Shown piece by piece: positions 1 to 8,561 of a DNA stretch of 64,000 bases; positions within the stretch are counted from its first letter, which is position 1; each line of letters starts with the position of its first letter. The stretch is from Paucidesulfovibrio longus DSM 6739 (GTDB lineage Bacteria; Desulfobacterota; Desulfovibrionia; Desulfovibrionales; Desulfovibrionaceae). A program made the translations under genes and the position numbers. The notes under the pieces were generated by a model. That model did not search any database, was not told where the DNA came from, and worked only from the letters and a program-made list of their open reading frames with translations. The stretch spans positions 106,074-170,073 of the forward strand of contig NZ_ATVA01000019.1 in assembly GCF_000420485.1 (NCBI RefSeq). Direction: 5' to 3'.

Positions 1-1
1 A

Positions 2-646
2 ATCCGAAGAGGGAACGGGTACCACGGTGACGTGGCGAGCTATCTCCGACAGTGGTTCGACGTCTACGTGCTCATCAAGCCGAACCATGGTGCGCGGGCC
101 ATCCACGATGGGGTGAAGCGCTACTCACGGTATGTTTTCGTGCCCGGCCTGCTGAACGACGGCTACCCATACAGCGCCACGCACATCACCGAAGCCATGG
201 CCTTCCTTCAATTGATCCGGGCGCATCATCCTTTGGTCGGTTGCGTCGGCCTCTCCCAAGGCGGGGAAGCGACATTGATCGCCACGCTGCTCTCCCACCC
301 CGACTTTGCCGTGGTGGCCTCGGGATACAGCACTCTTTTACGCCGGATGCCCCTCGACAACATCGGCCAGATCATCATCCCCGACCTCTGGAACAAGCTG
401 CTCGCGCCGGAACGCGTCCGGGCCATTCTGCTCCAAGGGAAAACCCGTATGCTCTTCTCCTGGGGCAAGCAGGAAGGCTACCCCTACGGAAGCGAATGTC
501 TGACGCATGCATCGCAGAATGCGCTGCGACTCGACGGGGATCCGCGCATCACCTTCACCTACCATGAAGGCGAACATGTTTTCCCGTTCTCAGAAATGAC
601 TCCGTTCCTCCAAGGCGTTATCGCCGCTCGGGACAAGGGGGAATAA
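2..646 (+). CDS. alpha/beta hydrolase, 5'-truncated by window edge
   Basis: The frame is open to the left edge, so the N-terminus lies outside the window; a GTG at 32 is only an internal candidate start. The visible 200 or so residues carry a nucleophile elbow GLSQGGE (Ser nucleophile) and a late GEHVFPF stretch that could supply the catalytic His, as in esterases or dienelactone-hydrolase-like enzymes. The stop overlaps the next start by one base (TAATG), so it is translationally coupled to the acetyltransferase. In a polysaccharide cluster it may be a deacylase or sugar-ester hydrolase; the substrate cannot be read from the sequence. Confidence 0.75.
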   Translation: MRRGNGYHGDVASYLRQWFDVYVLIKPNHGARAIHDGVKRYSRYVFVPGLLNDGYPYSATHITEAMAFLQLIRAHHPLVGCVGLSQGGEATLIATLLSHPDFAVVASGYSTLLRRMPLDNIGQIIIPDLWNKLLAPERVRAILLQGKTRMLFSWGKQEGYPYGSECLTHASQNALRLDGDPRITFTYHEGEHVFPFSEMTPFLQGVIAARDKGE

Positions 647-1167
647 TGCGAAACTTGAAGGCCTCGGATCGTCTCTTCTTTGTTGTTCAGGCCTGGCTGA
701 AGTACCTCTCGTTCTCGTGGGCCGCCCGCTTGCGCGGTCGCCTCTACTCCCGGTTCTGCAAAGCCGCGGGGCGCAACCTGACCATCCACGATGGAGTGAC
801 GATCAAGCATCCGGGGGGAATTACCTTCGGCGACAACGTGACGTTGAATACCGGCTGCTTCCTTGGAGGCGGCGGCGGGTTGACCATCGGGAGCGACGTC
901 ATGATCGGGGCTGGCAGCAAGATCGTCACATCAGCCCACACTCACGACAAAACGGACATTCCCATGCGCGAGCAGGGCCTGGAATGGAAGCCCGTGCATG
1001 TGGAGGACGACGTATGGTTCGGGTTCGACGTTGTCGTCCTCCCCGGCGTACGCATAGGAAGGGGCTCCATCCTCGGAGCCGCAAGCGTGGTCACGCGGGA
1101 TGTGCCCCCCTACAGCGTTGTCGCGGGCAACCCCGGCCGGGTTCTGCGGCAGCGTACGGAGCGATAG
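646..1167 (+). CDS. hexapeptide-repeat acyltransferase (LbH family)
   Basis: A 173-residue protein of the left-handed beta-helix acyltransferase type (maltose/sugar O-acetyltransferase, WbbJ-like). Imperfect hexapeptides run through the C-terminal two thirds (for example ITFGDNVTLNTG, IGRGSILGAASVV), and it ends with the family hallmark PPYSVVAGNPGRVLR. A His in SAHTHD fits the catalytic base of this family. A purine-rich GGGGGAA precedes the ATG. It presumably acetylates a sugar precursor or a finished repeat unit of the surface glycan encoded here. Confidence 0.88.
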   Translation: MRNLKASDRLFFVVQAWLKYLSFSWAARLRGRLYSRFCKAAGRNLTIHDGVTIKHPGGITFGDNVTLNTGCFLGGGGGLTIGSDVMIGAGSKIVTSAHTHDKTDIPMREQGLEWKPVHVEDDVWFGFDVVVLPGVRIGRGSILGAASVVTRDVPPYSVVAGNPGRVLRQRTER

Positions 1168-1170
1168 ATT

Positions 1171-3057
1171 ATGTGCGGAATTTGCGGCGTCCTGAACTTC
1201 TCCGGTTCCCCGGTCCTCCGCGAACAGCTGGAGGCGATGAATGCGGTCCTGGCACATCGGGGACCGGATGGTGAGGGTGTCTTCACTGATGGTCCCCTGG
1301 GGCTGGCCCACCGCCGACTGGCGATTCTGGACCTGAGCAGCGCGGGACAACAGCCCATGCTGACCGAGGATGGACGTCTCGCGATCTCGTACAATGGCGA
1401 AGTCTACAATTTCCGCGAACTACGTCATCAACTGGAAGGGCTCGGCCACGTTTTCCGCTCCGAATGCGACACCGAGGTGGTGCTGAACTCTTATGTCCAA
1501 TGGGGGGCAAAGGCTGTTGAGCGCTTCAACGGCATGTTCGCTCTCGCCATTTACGACAGGAGGGAGCGGAAGCTCTTCCTCGCCCGTGACAGGTACGGCA
1601 TCAAGCCGTTGTATTACGCATTTCAGAACGGCACATTTTTCTTCGCGTCGGAACAAAAGGCGATTTTACACTATCCTGGATTTGCCCGTCGCGTGGACAG
1701 CGAAGCTGTGCTCGAATATTTCACCTTTCAAAACCTCTTTTCCGACAGAACCTTCCTCCAGGGAGTCCGACTCTTTCCAGCGGGCCACCACGCCACGCTC
1801 GATTGCGCACACCCAACAGACAAATTGCCTTTTCGGCAATATTGGGACTTCCACTTCCGGGAGCCCGAACACCCCCTCGACGAGAACGAATACGTTGAGG
1901 AAGCCGACAGGCTCTTCAGGCAGGCAGTTCGACGCCAGCTCGTGAGCGACGTGGAGGTGGGAGCTTTTCTCTCCGGAGGCATCGACTCCGGCTCCATCGT
2001 GGCCGAGGCTTCCAAGCATACACGGGACTTCAAGACCTTTACCTGCGGCTTTGATCTCCACTCCGCGTCGGGACTGGAACTGGCTTTTGACGAAAGGGAG
2101 CGGGCCGAGCAGCTCTCCTACCTCTTCAAAACCCGGCACTATGAGATGGTGCTCAAGGCGGGGGACATGGAAGCCTGCCTGCCGCAATTGGTTCGGCATC
2201 TCGAAGAGCCTCGGGTGGGCCAAAGCTACCCGAACTATTACGCCGCCCACCTTGCCAGCAAATTCTGTACGGTGGTCCTGGCCGGCACGGGCGGGGATGA
2301 GCTTTTTGCCGGGTATCCATGGCGATATCCACGAAACGCGGCAACACAGACTTTCGACGAATACGTCGACAGCTACTACCTGTTCTGGCAGCGGTTGATC
2401 CCCAATTCGCTCATCAAGAAAGTTTTTCGACCGGTCTGGGGCTCCGTTGAACATGTCTGGACACGAGATATCTTCCGCGACGTTTTCCCGAAGCATCTCG
2501 CCCCGCCACAAAGCCCGCAGGACTTCATCAACCATTCGCTCTACTTCGAATGCAAGACCTTCCTGCACGGCCTGCTCGTGGTCGAGGACAAGCTGACCAT
2601 GGCGCACGGCCTTGAGGCTCGTGTCCCCTTCCTGGATAACGACCTTGTGGACTTCGCCATGCAGGTTCCTGTGGCCTGCAAGCTCAAGCACATCAACAGC
2701 GTTCAACGCATCGACGAGAACGAGCCGGGCAGTTCCATGCGCAAGAACACGTTTGGCAAGCAGGACGGCAAGATCATCCTGCGCAAATGTCTTCAGCGGC
2801 ATGTGCCGGACGATATGCTCAAGGCTGCGAAACAGGGCTTTTCCGGCCCCGATGCGACATGGTTCAAGGGAGAGAGTATTGACTTTGTTCGCAACGTCAT
2901 CTTCAATGACCACTCCCGCTTGTTTGAGTATCTTGACCGTCAGGCTGTACGCGACCTTGTCCGAGAGCACCTGGACGGAAAACAGAATCGACGCCTGCTG
3001 ATCTGGTCGCTCCTCAACTTCGAGCAATGGCTGAACGAATTCATGGAGGCTGCATGA
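1171..3057 (+). CDS. asnB: asparagine synthase (glutamine-hydrolysing) family amidotransferase, copy 1
   Basis: 628 residues, the usual AsnB length. The mature N-terminus is MCGICG, so Cys2 is the glutaminase nucleophile of the class II amidotransferase domain (about 1-210). The C-terminal synthetase domain has the PP-loop SGGIDSGS near residue 268 and the GGDELFAGY motif. In polysaccharide loci such paralogs are thought to amidate carboxyl groups of sugar acids rather than make free asparagine; that role is inferred from context. An ATGA overlap couples it to the epimerase. A second copy lies at 17.8 kb. Confidence 0.9.
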   Translation: MCGICGVLNFSGSPVLREQLEAMNAVLAHRGPDGEGVFTDGPLGLAHRRLAILDLSSAGQQPMLTEDGRLAISYNGEVYNFRELRHQLEGLGHVFRSECDTEVVLNSYVQWGAKAVERFNGMFALAIYDRRERKLFLARDRYGIKPLYYAFQNGTFFFASEQKAILHYPGFARRVDSEAVLEYFTFQNLFSDRTFLQGVRLFPAGHHATLDCAHPTDKLPFRQYWDFHFREPEHPLDENEYVEEADRLFRQAVRRQLVSDVEVGAFLSGGIDSGSIVAEASKHTRDFKTFTCGFDLHSASGLELAFDERERAEQLSYLFKTRHYEMVLKAGDMEACLPQLVRHLEEPRVGQSYPNYYAAHLASKFCTVVLAGTGGDELFAGYPWRYPRNAATQTFDEYVDSYYLFWQRLIPNSLIKKVFRPVWGSVEHVWTRDIFRDVFPKHLAPPQSPQDFINHSLYFECKTFLHGLLVVEDKLTMAHGLEARVPFLDNDLVDFAMQVPVACKLKHINSVQRIDENEPGSSMRKNTFGKQDGKIILRKCLQRHVPDDMLKAAKQGFSGPDATWFKGESIDFVRNVIFNDHSRLFEYLDRQAVRDLVREHLDGKQNRRLLIWSLLNFEQWLNEFMEAA

Positions 3058-3914
3058 AGGCTCTCGTCACTGGCGCGAACGGCTATGTCGGACGGCACTT
3101 GACGGCCCTGCTGGCCGAACTTGGACACGAAGTCCACGCTGTGGTGCGTTCGCACCCCGAACGCCTTCCCTCCGGAGTCGTGCCCGTGGTCGCCGACCTC
3201 TCCCAAACAGGTTGGACCGATGCTCTCCCCGACAAAGCAGAGGCGGTGATCCACCTCGCGCAGTCCATGCAATATCGAGAATTTCCCGCCGGTGCCGAGG
3301 ACATGTTCGCCATCAACGTCCGCTCCACCTTCGAACTGCTGGAATGGGCTCGCATCCGGAAGGCGGATGACTTTATTTTCGCTGGAACCGGCAGCGTCTA
3401 CCCGTTGCGCCCCGAACCGCAGGGAGAGTCCACGCCATGCGAGCCGCCCAACTTTTATGCGGTCAGCAAGTTCAGCGCGGAAAAAATGGTGCTGCAGTAC
3501 AGTCCTTCTTTCCGTCCTCGAGTCTTCCGCATCTTCTCGGTTTACGGTCCGGGCCAGGAAAACATGTTGCTCCCCCGCCTTGCCCGAAGCGTAAAATTGG
3601 GGAACCCCATCACCCTGGCGGGCGGAGTGGGGCTTCGGCTTTCGCCCATTCATGTCCATGACGTCTGCCGGATTCTTGCTGAAACACCCGGACGAGACGA
3701 CCTGCCCGGAATTCTCAATCTCGCCGGGCCGGAATGCCTGAGCATTCGGGAACTGAGCTTGGAATTGGGCCGCTGCCTCGAAACAGAACCGGTCTTCGAG
3801 GAAACGCAGGACACTCCTTCCGCCATCTGCGGAGACGTTTCCACTCTGCTGCGGCACTTTCCGGATTTGCACCTGCGCCGTTTCGCCGACTATGCCCACG
3901 AGGTGCGCCCATGA
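3054..3914 (+). CDS. NAD-dependent epimerase/dehydratase (extended SDR)
   Basis: Start chosen at ATG 3054, overlapping the asnB stop (ATGA) and preceded by GGAGG; this places the Rossmann motif TGANGYVG at residues 6-13. The catalytic Tyr/Lys pair is in FYAVSKFSAEK. Total 286 residues, normal for nucleotide-sugar epimerases, dehydratases or reductases. It likely modifies an NDP-sugar for the glycan. The stop overlaps the next start, again ATGA. The exact sugar cannot be assigned. Confidence 0.87.
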   Translation: MKALVTGANGYVGRHLTALLAELGHEVHAVVRSHPERLPSGVVPVVADLSQTGWTDALPDKAEAVIHLAQSMQYREFPAGAEDMFAINVRSTFELLEWARIRKADDFIFAGTGSVYPLRPEPQGESTPCEPPNFYAVSKFSAEKMVLQYSPSFRPRVFRIFSVYGPGQENMLLPRLARSVKLGNPITLAGGVGLRLSPIHVHDVCRILAETPGRDDLPGILNLAGPECLSIRELSLELGRCLETEPVFEETQDTPSAICGDVSTLLRHFPDLHLRRFADYAHEVRP

Positions 3915-4690
3915 CCCGGACGGCCTCGATGCGACCCGCCGACTTCACAACGCAAGAATTCCACCGACTGCTGCGGCTGGCCGGGGAACGCTATGCCTTC
4001 CATACTTTCACGGACTGTCCGAGGGACGGAGAATTTCTCATCTGGCGACACGACATCGACCTTTCCCCGCAGCGCGCGCTCCGACTCGCACGGATTGAGC
4101 GGGAGGAAAGCGTCCGGGCGATCTATTTCATCAATCCCCACAGCGAATTCTACAACCTGCTCGATCAGCACTGCACCGCCGCCGTTAGGGAAATCGCCTC
4201 TCTCGGCCACGAACTGGGAGTCCACTTCGATTCCTGCTACTTCGGCGACCCCCGCGAGGACTTTGAGGAGGTGCTCGCCCGCGAGAAGCGGATGCTTGAG
4301 GATATCTTCCGCGTGGAGATGGGCAGTTTCTCGTTCCACTATACCACCCCGTTTTCGCAGACCTTCACCGGGGAAAGCTACGCGGGGATGGTCAACGCGG
4401 CCTCGGACTATTTTCGCAACGAGGTGACGTATTGCTCCGATTCCAACGGACTCTGGCGCTACGATCGCCTGGAGGACGTGCTGCTCAAGGGCGGACACGA
4501 ACGGCTCCAGGTGCTTACGCACCCAGGGCTCTGGCAGGATGAGCCCATGCCGCCGGCTGATCGCTACCGCCGGTGCGTTTACGGCCGCGCGGACGCCACA
4601 TGGAAATGGATCAACGACTTCCTGCAGTCCTGCGGAAGAGAATTTGGCGTTCAGGGATGCAGTGAAACCAATAAAAGTAAATCAATGTGA
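3911..4690 (+). CDS. polysaccharide deacetylase-like (NodB-type) protein
   Basis: Start at ATG 3911 overlaps the epimerase stop; upstream codons in the same frame belong to the antisense-free shadow of the epimerase. The 259-residue product has WRHDIDLSP early (the NodB Asp pair), HELGVHFD in the middle (metal His) and FHYTTPF later, a pattern of divergent NodB-like carbohydrate esterases. It probably deacetylates an N-acetyl sugar, or acts on a lipid-linked intermediate. No signal peptide is visible, so cytoplasmic action is inferred. Confidence 0.7.
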   Translation: MTRTASMRPADFTTQEFHRLLRLAGERYAFHTFTDCPRDGEFLIWRHDIDLSPQRALRLARIEREESVRAIYFINPHSEFYNLLDQHCTAAVREIASLGHELGVHFDSCYFGDPREDFEEVLAREKRMLEDIFRVEMGSFSFHYTTPFSQTFTGESYAGMVNAASDYFRNEVTYCSDSNGLWRYDRLEDVLLKGGHERLQVLTHPGLWQDEPMPPADRYRRCVYGRADATWKWINDFLQSCGREFGVQGCSETNKSKSM

Positions 4691-4691
4691 T

Positions 4692-5687
4692 ATGATGAAA
4701 ATACAACAATCCATCATGGAAGAAAACGAGCGAAGGGTTCAATTCAAAAACAACATTGAACACATTGAATTTCTTGAAAAACTAAACGATGCTGTCTCCG
4801 GACTTAACGAACGTCTCAAAAACAGTGAAAATATGGAATCCAGTAAGCATGTCTGCCTCATGGTCTTTGGACTTTACAGAAGCGGGACATCACTGACGTA
4901 CCAACTTCTTGCAAATTGTCTGAACGTCATTTTTCCCAACAACATTTCCGCAAGATTCTGGAAGAATCCCAATGTAGGTTTTAAACTGGCCAGCATCATA
5001 ACGAGTGAAAAATACGTTACAGAATACACGCCATGCTTCGGCAAGTTCCCAAACGCGGAAGGAGTTCATGAATATAGCTATTTTTGGAGCGACATTTTGC
5101 ATATGGGAGACCATGAGAACCAATTTACAGAACGACCGTTTAGCCCAGATCAATCAAAAAAGTTAAGAGAAACATTATTTTCCCTGATGAATGCTCACGA
5201 CAAGCCACTTCTGTTCAAGAATATCCTGGGAGTCCCTCATATGGATCAGATAGACGCGACCCTCGACAAGACACTCTGGATATATGTACAGCGCGACTTC
5301 ACGGACACTGCGATTTCCCAATACAATTCCAGAATCGAATATTACGGCACACCTGACTCCTGGTGGGGACTGTATCCGCCTAACTTTGAGGAGATTCGCC
5401 ACCTATCTCCCGAGGAACAAATAGCCCACTCAATGAAACGTATTTCGGAGATTTATGGGAAAAAGATTGAGGGAAAGGACAATGTCATTGTTTTGCGATA
5501 CAAGGATGTCTGCAATAACCCTACAATGACCATCGAGCAAGTCAGAATGGCATTGAAACGGCTGTACGACTATAGCATTGATGTTAGAAATGGGATACCG
5601 GAAAGATTCACAGCCAAGGAGTACGCTCTGGACACGGACATAAACCAACGCATAGCAAAGGCCGTCAAGGCTATCTGTCACAAATGA
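4692..5687 (+). CDS. sulfotransferase-like protein
   Basis: ATG at 4692 lies one base after the previous stop. After a charged, coiled-coil-like N-terminus (1-50) comes FGLYRSGTSLTYQLL at about 59-73, resembling the 5'-phosphosulfate loop of PAPS sulfotransferases, and later WIYVQRDFTDTAISQY, resembling the 3'-phosphate-binding Arg/Ser strand-helix. Length 331 residues is normal. From here to about 6830 the DNA is clearly more AT-rich than its neighbours, suggesting a separate origin. It may sulfate the glycan; a kinase-like P-loop function is the alternative. Confidence 0.65.
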   Translation: MMKIQQSIMEENERRVQFKNNIEHIEFLEKLNDAVSGLNERLKNSENMESSKHVCLMVFGLYRSGTSLTYQLLANCLNVIFPNNISARFWKNPNVGFKLASIITSEKYVTEYTPCFGKFPNAEGVHEYSYFWSDILHMGDHENQFTERPFSPDQSKKLRETLFSLMNAHDKPLLFKNILGVPHMDQIDATLDKTLWIYVQRDFTDTAISQYNSRIEYYGTPDSWWGLYPPNFEEIRHLSPEEQIAHSMKRISEIYGKKIEGKDNVIVLRYKDVCNNPTMTIEQVRMALKRLYDYSIDVRNGIPERFTAKEYALDTDINQRIAKAVKAICHK

Positions 5688-6373
5688 CAATCTACGCAGC
5701 CCATCAGCCAAACTTTTTGCCGTGGTTCGGCTATTTTTACAAAATCACACATTGCGATGTGTTTGTGTTTTTGGATGACGTCCAATTTTCATCAGGATCC
5801 TACATTAACAGAGTTAAAATGCTTTTCGGAAAACAACCAAAGTGGGCGACGGCCAGCATACGCAAACGCCAATCCCACACGACACAGCTAAACCAAATGT
5901 TCTACTCGAATTCTGACTGGGAGCAATTGCTGCTCCGCAGGTTTGAACACAATTACAGAAACTGCGCTCATGGTCGTGTCGCGACATCTATCTTGGAGAG
6001 CATCATGTTGCACAAGGAACGCAATGTTTCCAAATTTAATACGTATGCCATCCATATCATTTGTAAAGAACTCGGTATCGACATGCCCGAGTTTGTGCTT
6101 TCGTCCAGCCTCAGCGTTCAATCGCAGAGCACTCAACGGCTTTGCGATATCGGGAAAGCGATAGGAGGAAACTCATATCTTAGTGGAAACGGAGCTTCCG
6201 CTTATCAGGAGAATGCTCTTTTTGCCGCCCACAACATCCAGGTTTGCTATTCTCAAATGCAACACCCGACGTACCCTCAAATTGCCGATGGAGAATTCTA
6301 TCCGGGCATGTCAATTCTGGACACTATCGCCAATATAGGCTTGGAAACAACAAAAAAACTCCTCATGGGCTAA
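5684..6373 (+). CDS. WbqC-family protein
   Basis: The N-terminus AAHQPNFLPWFGYFYKI carries the HQPxFLPWxGYF signature of the WbqC-like family, found in O-antigen and other glycan loci. 229 residues is the expected length. It overlaps the sulfotransferase stop by four bases (ATGA) and shares the AT-rich composition of this block. The biochemical activity of WbqC proteins is not firmly established; some are tied to glycine or amino-sugar modification of glycans. Confidence 0.85.
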   Translation: MTIYAAHQPNFLPWFGYFYKITHCDVFVFLDDVQFSSGSYINRVKMLFGKQPKWATASIRKRQSHTTQLNQMFYSNSDWEQLLLRRFEHNYRNCAHGRVATSILESIMLHKERNVSKFNTYAIHIICKELGIDMPEFVLSSSLSVQSQSTQRLCDIGKAIGGNSYLSGNGASAYQENALFAAHNIQVCYSQMQHPTYPQIADGEFYPGMSILDTIANIGLETTKKLLMG

Positions 6374-6377
6374 CTCG

Positions 6378-6815
6378 ATGGAAAAGCTGCTTCAGTATAT
6401 CAACAACGTACGCCCCCTTACGTCTCTCAAGGCGCTGGACACATTTTCTCGAGCCGGAGAGTGGGCTACCTATCGCTTCGCTTCCATGGTCAAGACGCTG
6501 GAATGCTGGGAATATGATTCTCAACACATCGAGCGACTCAAGCGCAACTTCCCGAACGCGATAGTACGGCAGGTTGATTCTATTCAACAGATGCAGCAGC
6601 ACTCTCAGAGGTACGATTTTGTTTTCATTGACAACCCTCAAGGGCTTTACTGCGACAACAAGTATTGTGAGCACTTCGAGATTTTAGGTCATATTCACAG
6701 GGTTGTCACTGATCACTGTTTTGTGATTTTCAACTGCAACAACAAACCATATGTCAACCCTGAAAAACCTATTGAATATTACAACAAATGGATAGAACGA
6801 CGCAACATATTTTAG
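6378..6815 (+). CDS. small SAM-methyltransferase-like protein
   Basis: A 145-residue AT-rich gene four bases after wbqC-like. ALDTFSRAGEWATYRFA, then LECWEYD and YDFVFIDNPQG, have the layout of a Rossmann-fold methyltransferase core (motif I, acidic end of strand 2, motif IV). It is short for a complete enzyme and lacks a clear C-terminal substrate region, so it may be a minimal or decayed protein. No assignment beyond the fold is justified. Confidence 0.55.
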   Translation: MEKLLQYINNVRPLTSLKALDTFSRAGEWATYRFASMVKTLECWEYDSQHIERLKRNFPNAIVRQVDSIQQMQQHSQRYDFVFIDNPQGLYCDNKYCEHFEILGHIHRVVTDHCFVIFNCNNKPYVNPEKPIEYYNKWIERRNIF

Positions 6816-7082
6816 CATACCGATTCGAGATCTATTAATATAGATTTTTTTGACATATTTTATTCGATTTTTTTTAAGGTTCAAAGACTGCACACTCTTT
6901 CACATCTCTATATATGTGAACCGTCTCACATAAAGGGAACAGATTCTTTCATTTCGCGACACCTCTTTGAGCTTAAAAAGGCTGACTAAGGTCTCGGCTT
7001 ACGCTTTCACTACCGAGCAGGTCAGATAATTATATCAACAAGAGTGCGGGTTAGATCCACCGCAGCAGGCTTAACGCAAAAT
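6816..7082. other. AT-rich intergenic stretch, 267 bp
   Basis: Very AT-rich (runs of T and A near 6830-6880), then mixed sequence. It marks the right edge of the low-GC block. No gene or convincing terminator hairpin is seen; it could hold a promoter for the following glycosyltransferase gene. Confidence 0.5.
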
Positions 7083-8552
7083 ATGACATCGTTTTCAGCA
7101 CCCGGTAAAATTGAGCAACTTTGCATTTCATTGGCGGCGAGGATTTGCGACAGCCGGACTGCTCCGTGGGCACTGGCTGCACTCTGGCGTTGCACGAAAC
7201 GGGTATTCAACGACTCCATTGCCGACTTTGTGGCGCTCAAGGTCATCAACCTCCTGGGCTACCTGTTCTTCAAACGTGGCATAGTCTGGAACAATTTCCA
7301 CATTGACGGCCTTCGGGCGCGATTCGAATCGAAAAAATCCCCTTTCCGGACGATCCCCAAACGTACCCCCACCGCTTCCCCCGCGCTGAGAATCGGCGTC
7401 GTTACCCGGCGTGTGGATATGGGTTTTCCGGAGTGCTACGAATCGCAGTTTCCTCAACCGCACCAGCTCTACCTTTTCGACACGGTCGTTGACGACGGCC
7501 CACACCGCCCCGCGCCCGCGAGACCGGACATCCACTGCGTTCGAGTGGAACAGCAGGAGTCCTATCAGAAATTCATCCGCGAACTTGCGGAACGCATCAA
7601 TGCGGCGCAGCTCGATATCCTTATCCTTGCTAACTGGTGCCCTGTTCGCTTCAACCAGCCGAAGAGGGATCTAGCAAGTCTGGTCGATACGCCGTGCCTG
7701 ATAGGCTACTTGTCAGGATCCGACCTGATCTATCATCCTAAAGTCGACTACTCCCTCTATGTGCAGCCAAGGAAAGGCTATAGCGTCAAGAACCAGCGCT
7801 TGTGGTCGCATTTCGCACGCGGATACGTCAGGGCAGAGAGATGCTACGAGACTGTCTTCACTTGGCCGTCCTATGAGATAAAAAGAGCGGAGAATCCACC
7901 GTTCAGCCAGCGCAGCAACATAATTCTGAGCATGAACAGGCTGTACAAGGTGGCCCAAACCCCCTATCTGACGGCGATAACCACTCTCTTGCAGCGGGAC
8001 AAGAGCTTGCGTTTTGTTTTTCTCGGTGAAGACAACGCCCAGCATCTTGAATCGATATCATCCTTTTTCAGGCGCAGTGGCGTGGCAAGTCAGGTCCAGT
8101 ACCTTGGAGCCTTTTCTCTTTACCTGCCCAAAGAGCAGCTTACGGATAAGATTTTCACATTGCTTCGAGCGGCGCGCCTTGCTCCCGACCCATGGCCCAT
8201 CGGCGGAGGGCGAACAAGAATCGAAGCTTACTCCGCCGGTACGCCTTCGACACACATGCGGCTTGACCACACTCCGACGACATTGTGGAACAGAGACTCC
8301 CAAAAGGGCACGGATCTCCCCTGCCTCGAACTCCCCGAGGCTACCGCGACCACGCTCGACGAGTTCATTTCGATTTGTTCAAGGCTGCTGTACGATAAGG
8401 AAGCTGCTGAAAGCATCGTCCGCAAGCAATACCGGATTGTCGACCATGTCACCTCTCCCTCGGTTTGGTGGGAGGAGGTTTTGTCGTCCCATGATCAATG
8501 GCTGCACGGAACAGGATGGGCGTCGGATTTCGCGCCCGCCTTGAAGGATTGA
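7083..8552 (+). CDS. GT-B type glycosyltransferase-like protein
   Basis: 489 residues from ATG 7083 (a GTG at 7044 is an alternative; neither has a strong ribosome site). The C-terminal half has SNIILSMNRLYKVAQ, a LRFVFLGED strand, and GGGRTRIEAYSAGTPS, which resembles the donor-binding EALxxGxP region of GT-B enzymes. The centre has LDILILANWCPVRFNQP. Probably a glycosyltransferase of the polysaccharide pathway; family cannot be fixed. It is nine bases upstream of the ABC exporter gene, so likely co-transcribed. Confidence 0.6.
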   Translation: MTSFSAPGKIEQLCISLAARICDSRTAPWALAALWRCTKRVFNDSIADFVALKVINLLGYLFFKRGIVWNNFHIDGLRARFESKKSPFRTIPKRTPTASPALRIGVVTRRVDMGFPECYESQFPQPHQLYLFDTVVDDGPHRPAPARPDIHCVRVEQQESYQKFIRELAERINAAQLDILILANWCPVRFNQPKRDLASLVDTPCLIGYLSGSDLIYHPKVDYSLYVQPRKGYSVKNQRLWSHFARGYVRAERCYETVFTWPSYEIKRAENPPFSQRSNIILSMNRLYKVAQTPYLTAITTLLQRDKSLRFVFLGEDNAQHLESISSFFRRSGVASQVQYLGAFSLYLPKEQLTDKIFTLLRAARLAPDPWPIGGGRTRIEAYSAGTPSTHMRLDHTPTTLWNRDSQKGTDLPCLELPEATATTLDEFISICSRLLYDKEAAESIVRKQYRIVDHVTSPSVWWEEVLSSHDQWLHGTGWASDFAPALKD

Positions 8553-8561
8553 GTCGGGCCA

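Noticed and set aside
1666..3027. A 453-codon - strand frame opposite asnB copy 1.
   Set aside because: No conserved motif and it lies fully opposite an intact AsnB gene.
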